This document shows, one piece after another, positions 60,929 to 64,000 of a stretch of DNA of 64,000 nucleotides. Location of the stretch: contig DISZ01000001.1 of assembly GCA_002422085.1 (NCBI GenBank), positions 1 to 64,000 on the forward strand. Direction: 5' to 3'. The position numbers were made by a program, and so were the translations under genes. How positions within the stretch are numbered: the first letter of the stretch is position 1; each line of letters opens with the position of its first letter. The DNA comes from Rhodobacteraceae bacterium UBA6197 (lineage in GTDB: Bacteria; Pseudomonadota; Alphaproteobacteria; Rhodobacterales; Rhodobacteraceae). Below the pieces are notes generated by a model, which worked only from the letters and a program-made list of their open reading frames with translations, ran no database searches and was not told the origin of the DNA.

Positions 60929-61132
60929 ATGGCTACGCAAAAATTGACAACCGCCCCGACCTTGGCCAGCCAAGACGGGTCGTCGAAGACGATGCCGACA
61001 TCCTCCCCGAGTATTTCCGACGAGAATCGGTATCCGCTTCTGACGCTGGAGGAAATGGAAGCGCTCGAGGAGCGTCACGCAACGGCAGCCTTCGAGCGCG
61101 CGAAGGCGCGGCTGGCGGCAACGAAGGGCTGA
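60929..61132 (+). CDS. Small hypothetical protein (67 aa)
   Basis: A short polar protein: Ser/Thr-rich first half (about 1-30) and a charged helical second half (LLTLEEMEALEERHATAAFE then KARLAATKG) that could form a coiled coil. GGGGACAG lies a few bases ahead of the ATG. No family recognised. Codon use is compatible with a real gene, but support is limited. Confidence 0.45.
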   Translation: MATQKLTTAPTLASQDGSSKTMPTSSPSISDENRYPLLTLEEMEALEERHATAAFERAKARLAATKG

Positions 61133-61292
61133 GCCCTGGCGGCGATCTCGCCAATATATCCGATACCAAAATCAGACCGAGCACCGCCCCGGACGCGCCA
61201 GAGGTGACGATCCGTGACGTGCCTGATGACCTTGAGGCCGACCGGTCGCCGCCGGACCGGATGGCATCTTGCATGTTGAAGGGGGCACCCAG

Positions 61293-61481
61293 ATGAACTT
61301 TGACGCATGTCTTCAGGCGGCGATTGCGGCGGGCGAGGCTGACCCGGCGCGCGGCAGGCTGACGCAGGATGAACATCTGGATCTGGTCTGCGCTGGTGGT
61401 CTGGCGTTTCGGCAGCCGGGTATTTGGCAGCCGGGTATTTGGCGGCCGGTGCCGGTGCCCGCGTCGTGCGCTTCGCGCTAG
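61293..61481 (+). CDS. Small hypothetical protein (62 aa) with C-terminal repeat
   Basis: Opens as MNFDACLQAAIAAGEADPAR with GGGGG upstream at reasonable spacing, a plausible small helical protein. The last third is encoded by a 15-bp tandem repeat giving QPGIWQPGIWRP. Its stop overlaps the convergent MFS gene end by 4 bases. No family recognised. Confidence 0.4.
   Translation: MNFDACLQAAIAAGEADPARGRLTQDEHLDLVCAGGLAFRQPGIWQPGIWRPVPVPASCASR
61411..61449 (+). repeat. 15-bp tandem repeat, about 2.6 copies
   Basis: Unit GGCAGCCGGGTATTT at 61411-61425 and 61426-61440, then a partial GGCGGCCGG. In frame with the small hypothetical gene, each unit adds five residues (QPGIW). Confidence 0.9.
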
Positions 61482-62614
61482 CGCCGGCGCACCAGACGCC
61501 GCAACCCCGGCAGGATCAGCGCCATGGCGCAAGCCACCGCAACAAACGACCAACGCAGGCCCACGGTCTGCGCGATCAGCCCCATCCCGACCGGGCCAAT
61601 GAAAAACCCGGTGAATCCGATCATCCACGCCCGTGAGATCGCATAGCCGCACTGCGCGGGGACCACCGCCCGGCCCAACAGCGAATTGGCCGAGGGCACC
61701 ACCACCGCCACACCCAGCCCGATCAGCGCCACCCCGAGCAGCGCCATGGGTTGCGACGGCGCCAGCGCAACGATCAACGCGCCCAGAGATCCCAGCACCG
61801 CCGAACCCGCAACCAGACGCGCCTCGCCCAGACGCGCGGCCAGAAACTGCCCCGACAGGCGCCCCACGCCCATCATCATCCCCAGCATCGCCGGGCCGAA
61901 CGAACCTTCGCCCTTGGCCCCGCCCAAGGTCCTTTCGATATGCAGCGCCGACCAGGTCTCGGTCGCGTTTTCCGACACGAAGGCGGCAAAAAGAATGGCC
62001 GCCGCAGGCAGGATTGCCCCCCAGGGCGAGCGACGCGCCTCGGGCGGGGACGCCTCTGGCGGGGCATCGGCGCGCTCGATCATCAGCACCGCCAGCGCCA
62101 GCAACACCAGCGCCAGCAGGGGGGCGACCAGCGAAGGGCTCCAGCCTGCCTTGCGCGCCAGCCCGGTGCCAAAGGCCGCCAGTGCGAAGGCAAAGGAAAA
62201 CAGCGCGTGATTGAGGTTCATCAGATGCAGCGCAAGGCGATCCTCGAGCAAGGATATCCGCACATTGGCCGCAATATCGAGCGTCGACATCGCCGCCCCC
62301 ATGACCAGCAACACCAATGCCAGCGACCACAGGCTGCCGATCCAGAGCGGCAAGAACGCCACCCCCGCCACCAGCATCGCGGCCAAAGGCAGCGTCCGAT
62401 GCGCCAGTGCCGCACTCAGCCGGGGCGAAACCGCCATTGCCGCCATCCCCCCCGCCGCCGAAAGGATCAGCACTGCACCAAGCTGGCTATCTGTCGCGCC
62501 CGCCGCGACCTTGTAGTCCGGCAAGAAGGCCGCGAAGCCACCCCAAAAGACACCCACCGCCGCCAGTCCCGCCCCGGTCGCCCGTGATGCCCGCAATTCT
62601 GTCCAAATCGCCAT
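61478..62614 (-). CDS. MFS transporter
   Basis: A 378-residue major-facilitator protein with about twelve TM helices. The start at 62614 opens MAIWTELRASRATGAGLAAV; longer upstream frames have no membrane-protein character. The MFS motif between helices 2 and 3 is weak (SPRLSAALAHRTL), and a proline-rich cytoplasmic loop separates the two halves (about 185-198). Related proteins are often annotated as FucP-like or sugar/unknown exporters. Divergent from rplY across 269 bases that hold the second dispersed repeat. Confidence 0.85.
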   Translation of the reverse strand: MAIWTELRASRATGAGLAAVGVFWGGFAAFLPDYKVAAGATDSQLGAVLILSAAGGMAAMAVSPRLSAALAHRTLPLAAMLVAGVAFLPLWIGSLWSLALVLLVMGAAMSTLDIAANVRISLLEDRLALHLMNLNHALFSFAFALAAFGTGLARKAGWSPSLVAPLLALVLLALAVLMIERADAPPEASPPEARRSPWGAILPAAAILFAAFVSENATETWSALHIERTLGGAKGEGSFGPAMLGMMMGVGRLSGQFLAARLGEARLVAGSAVLGSLGALIVALAPSQPMALLGVALIGLGVAVVVPSANSLLGRAVVPAQCGYAISRAWMIGFTGFFIGPVGMGLIAQTVGLRWSFVAVACAMALILPGLRRLVRRR

Positions 62615-62694
62615 ATCAGCCTGCCTCAAAGCGGTTTGAATACCTGTGCCCGGCTGATACCATGGCCTTGGGCGTCGGGCAATTGGTGCTGACG

Positions 62695-62735
62695 GGAGCC
62701 TCCGGCGGGGATATTTGGACGAAGATGAAGCGCAA
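62695..62735. repeat. Dispersed GCCTCCGGCGGGGATATTT element, copy 2
   Basis: Core identical to copy 1 (56610-56650), with GGACGAAGATGAAG following. It lies in a divergent intergenic region between the MFS and rplY genes. Confidence 0.75.
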
Positions 62736-62883
62736 GGCCGCGCCGGTGGCAGCGATGGCAATTTGCGACGATTGGCATGAGCGGGGGGCTTCCCATCCGG
62801 AGGGATGTCTGCTAAGCGGGCCGCCTTGCGGGCGTGCACCCTTGGAGGATGCCCGATAACCTATGGACTAATGGAGATTACCA

Positions 62884-63501
62884 ATGGCCAAAGAGATCGA
62901 GAATCTCGACGCTGTGGTGCGGACGGGGACAGGCAAGGGGGCCGCTCGTCAAGCTCGTCGTGAGGGCTACGTACCCGGCATTGTTTACGGCGACGGCAAA
63001 GACCCGCAGCCGATCAATGTGGACTTCAACAAGCTGCTGACCCGGTTGCGTCGCGGCCGCTTCCTGTCGACCCTGTTCAACCTCAAGGTTGAAGGTCAGG
63101 AAGATGTGCGCGTGATCTGCCGCAGCGTGCAGCGCGATGTCGTCCGGGACATGCCGACGCATATTGACCTGATGCGGGCGCACCGCGCTTCGCGGATCAG
63201 CCTGTTCATCCACGTCACGTTTGAAAACCATGAAGCAGCCCCGGGCCTCAAGCGTGGCGGCACGCTGACCGTGGTGCGGCCGGAAGTGGAACTGGAAGTG
63301 CTGGCCGGGGATATTCCGGACCACATCACCGTGGACCTGACCGGCAAGCAGATCGGCGACGTCATCCACATCGAAGATGTCACGCTGCCGCTCGGTGCCA
63401 AGCCGACGATCGACCGCAACTTCGTCATCGCCAATATCGCGGCGCCCTCGGGCCTGCGGTCGGCCGATAACGAAGAGGAAGCCGAAACCGACGCCGAGTG
63501 A
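62884..63501 (+). CDS. rplY: 50S ribosomal protein L25 / general stress protein Ctc
   Basis: A 205-residue L25-type protein: N-terminal 5S-rRNA-binding domain (about 5-95, RTGTGKGAARQARREGYVPG) and the C-terminal beta domain of the long CTC form (about 100-190), ending in an acidic tail. Normal length for alphaproteobacteria. It is followed by a strong terminator and then pth, the usual alphaproteobacterial order. Confidence 0.96.
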   Translation: MAKEIENLDAVVRTGTGKGAARQARREGYVPGIVYGDGKDPQPINVDFNKLLTRLRRGRFLSTLFNLKVEGQEDVRVICRSVQRDVVRDMPTHIDLMRAHRASRISLFIHVTFENHEAAPGLKRGGTLTVVRPEVELEVLAGDIPDHITVDLTGKQIGDVIHIEDVTLPLGAKPTIDRNFVIANIAAPSGLRSADNEEEAETDAE

Positions 63502-63518
63502 TCGGTGGCTGAGAGATG

Positions 63519-63549
63519 AACGCGGAGGGCGCTGCTCTCCGCGTTTTTT
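63519..63549 (+). terminator. Intrinsic terminator downstream of rplY
   Basis: Stem AACGCGGAG / CTCCGCGTT with a 9-base loop followed by a run of T (63544-63549), 17 bases after the rplY stop. Confidence 0.85.
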
Positions 63550-63628
63550 GTTGCCTTGAAGGGCGGCGGGCGGCGCTTGCGCGTTGGCGTGGCGGGGCCT
63601 AGTTTGGCCCGGACCAGAGGATGGGGCG

Positions 63629-64000
63629 ATGAAGCTTTTTGTAGGGCTGGGCAATCCGGGCGCGAAATATGCGGGCAACCGGCACAACATCGGCTTCTTG
63701 GCGGTAGACCGGATCGCCGAGGACCACGGCTTTGCGCCCTGGAAGACCAGGTTTCAGGGCCTGGTCAGCGAGGGGCGTCTGGGCGACGAACGCGTGGCGC
63801 TGCTCAAGCCCGGCACGTTCATGAACCTGTCGGGGCAGGCGGTCGGCGAGGCGGCACGGTTCTACAAGCTGGAGCCAGCCGATATCGTCGTGTTCCACGA
63901 CGAACTGGATCTGGCGCCGGGCAAGATCCGCGTCAAGCAGGGCGGCGGCCATGCCGGACACAACGGGCTTCGGTCGCTCCATGCGCATATTGGTGAGGCC
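63629..64000 (+). CDS. pth: Peptidyl-tRNA hydrolase, 5' part (cut by window end)
   Basis: The first 124 residues of Pth, which releases tRNA from prematurely dropped peptidyl-tRNA. Active-site residues are visible: N9 and H19 (GNPGAKYAGNRHNIGF), the Asn of FMNLSGQAV and the Asp of FHDELDLAPG. The gene continues beyond the window. It lies 128 bases after rplY with a terminator between, so it likely has its own promoter. Confidence 0.96.
   Translation, partial: MKLFVGLGNPGAKYAGNRHNIGFLAVDRIAEDHGFAPWKTRFQGLVSEGRLGDERVALLKPGTFMNLSGQAVGEAARFYKLEPADIVVFHDELDLAPGKIRVKQGGGHAGHNGLRSLHAHIGEA

Noticed and set aside
1..64000. CRISPR array, rRNA or tRNA genes, prophage
   Set aside because: No regularly spaced direct repeats, no rRNA-like or cloverleaf sequence and no phage gene cluster was recognised by reading; a tRNA scan was not run.

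Overview
The window looks like a chromosomal segment of a GC-rich alphaproteobacterium, most likely of the Rhodobacteraceae. The grounds are the ychF / rplY / pth housekeeping block at the right end, TRAP and peptide-type ABC transporter operons, codon use strongly biased to G or C in the third position, and a short dispersed repeat (core GCCTCCGGCGGGGATATTT) present twice. I found no rRNA, tRNA, CRISPR array or intact mobile element.

Layout. (1) 0.2-7.6 kb: an XRE regulator overlapping a six-gene hyfB-C-E-F-G-I-like operon. It encodes a membrane complex related to group 4 [NiFe] hydrogenases and complex I. The large subunit has lost the first metal-binding Cys pair, so this resembles an energy-converting hydrogenase-related (Ehr) complex rather than a hydrogenase. 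(2) 7.9-11.1 kb: a LysR regulator, a methyltransferase, a TVP38-type membrane protein and a decayed probable transporter. (3) 11.2-17.7 kb: a TRAP transporter (dctQ-dctM-dctP order of transcription) divergent from a LysR gene, then an acyl-CoA synthetase and an enoyl-CoA hydratase, which fits uptake and CoA activation of an organic acid. (4) 18.6-21.7 kb: an ECF sigma / anti-sigma pair with a COG4315 secreted protein, divergent from YceI and cytochrome b561. (5) 22-31 kb: a copper/redox island with a multicopper oxidase, two anchored c-type cytochromes, a Cu P-type ATPase, a DUF302 protein, a 37-residue membrane peptide and an EF-hand gene. It carries three apparent decay sites: a copper-chaperone remnant, an EF-hand gene with a broken 5' end, and a collapsed two-component system.

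(6) 31-44 kb: polyhydroxyalkanoate synthase, two closely similar TetR regulators flanking an IS3-family transposase remnant and sharing an upstream sequence motif, then a tightly packed run of MBL-fold RNase-like protein, LOG-family protein, HlyD adaptor, RbbA-like double ABC protein and ABC permease. (7) 44.5-53.8 kb: a carnitine catabolism locus. A CdhR-like regulator is divergent from a beta-keto acid cleavage enzyme, a peptide-type ABC transporter with a fused two-domain ATPase, a carnitine dehydrogenase / betainyl-CoA thioesterase fusion and an alpha/beta-hydrolase that may release carnitine from acylcarnitines. (8) 55.4-64 kb: a TDT-family transporter, ychF, a VOC protein, trpA, an lldD-type lactate dehydrogenase behind a GntR-type palindrome, an MFS transporter, rplY and the start of pth.

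Several stretches (17.7-18.6, 30.1-30.7 and 53.8-55.4 kb) hold no gene I can support, and some look like decayed coding DNA. All family assignments come from reading translated sequences and motifs; no database search was run.
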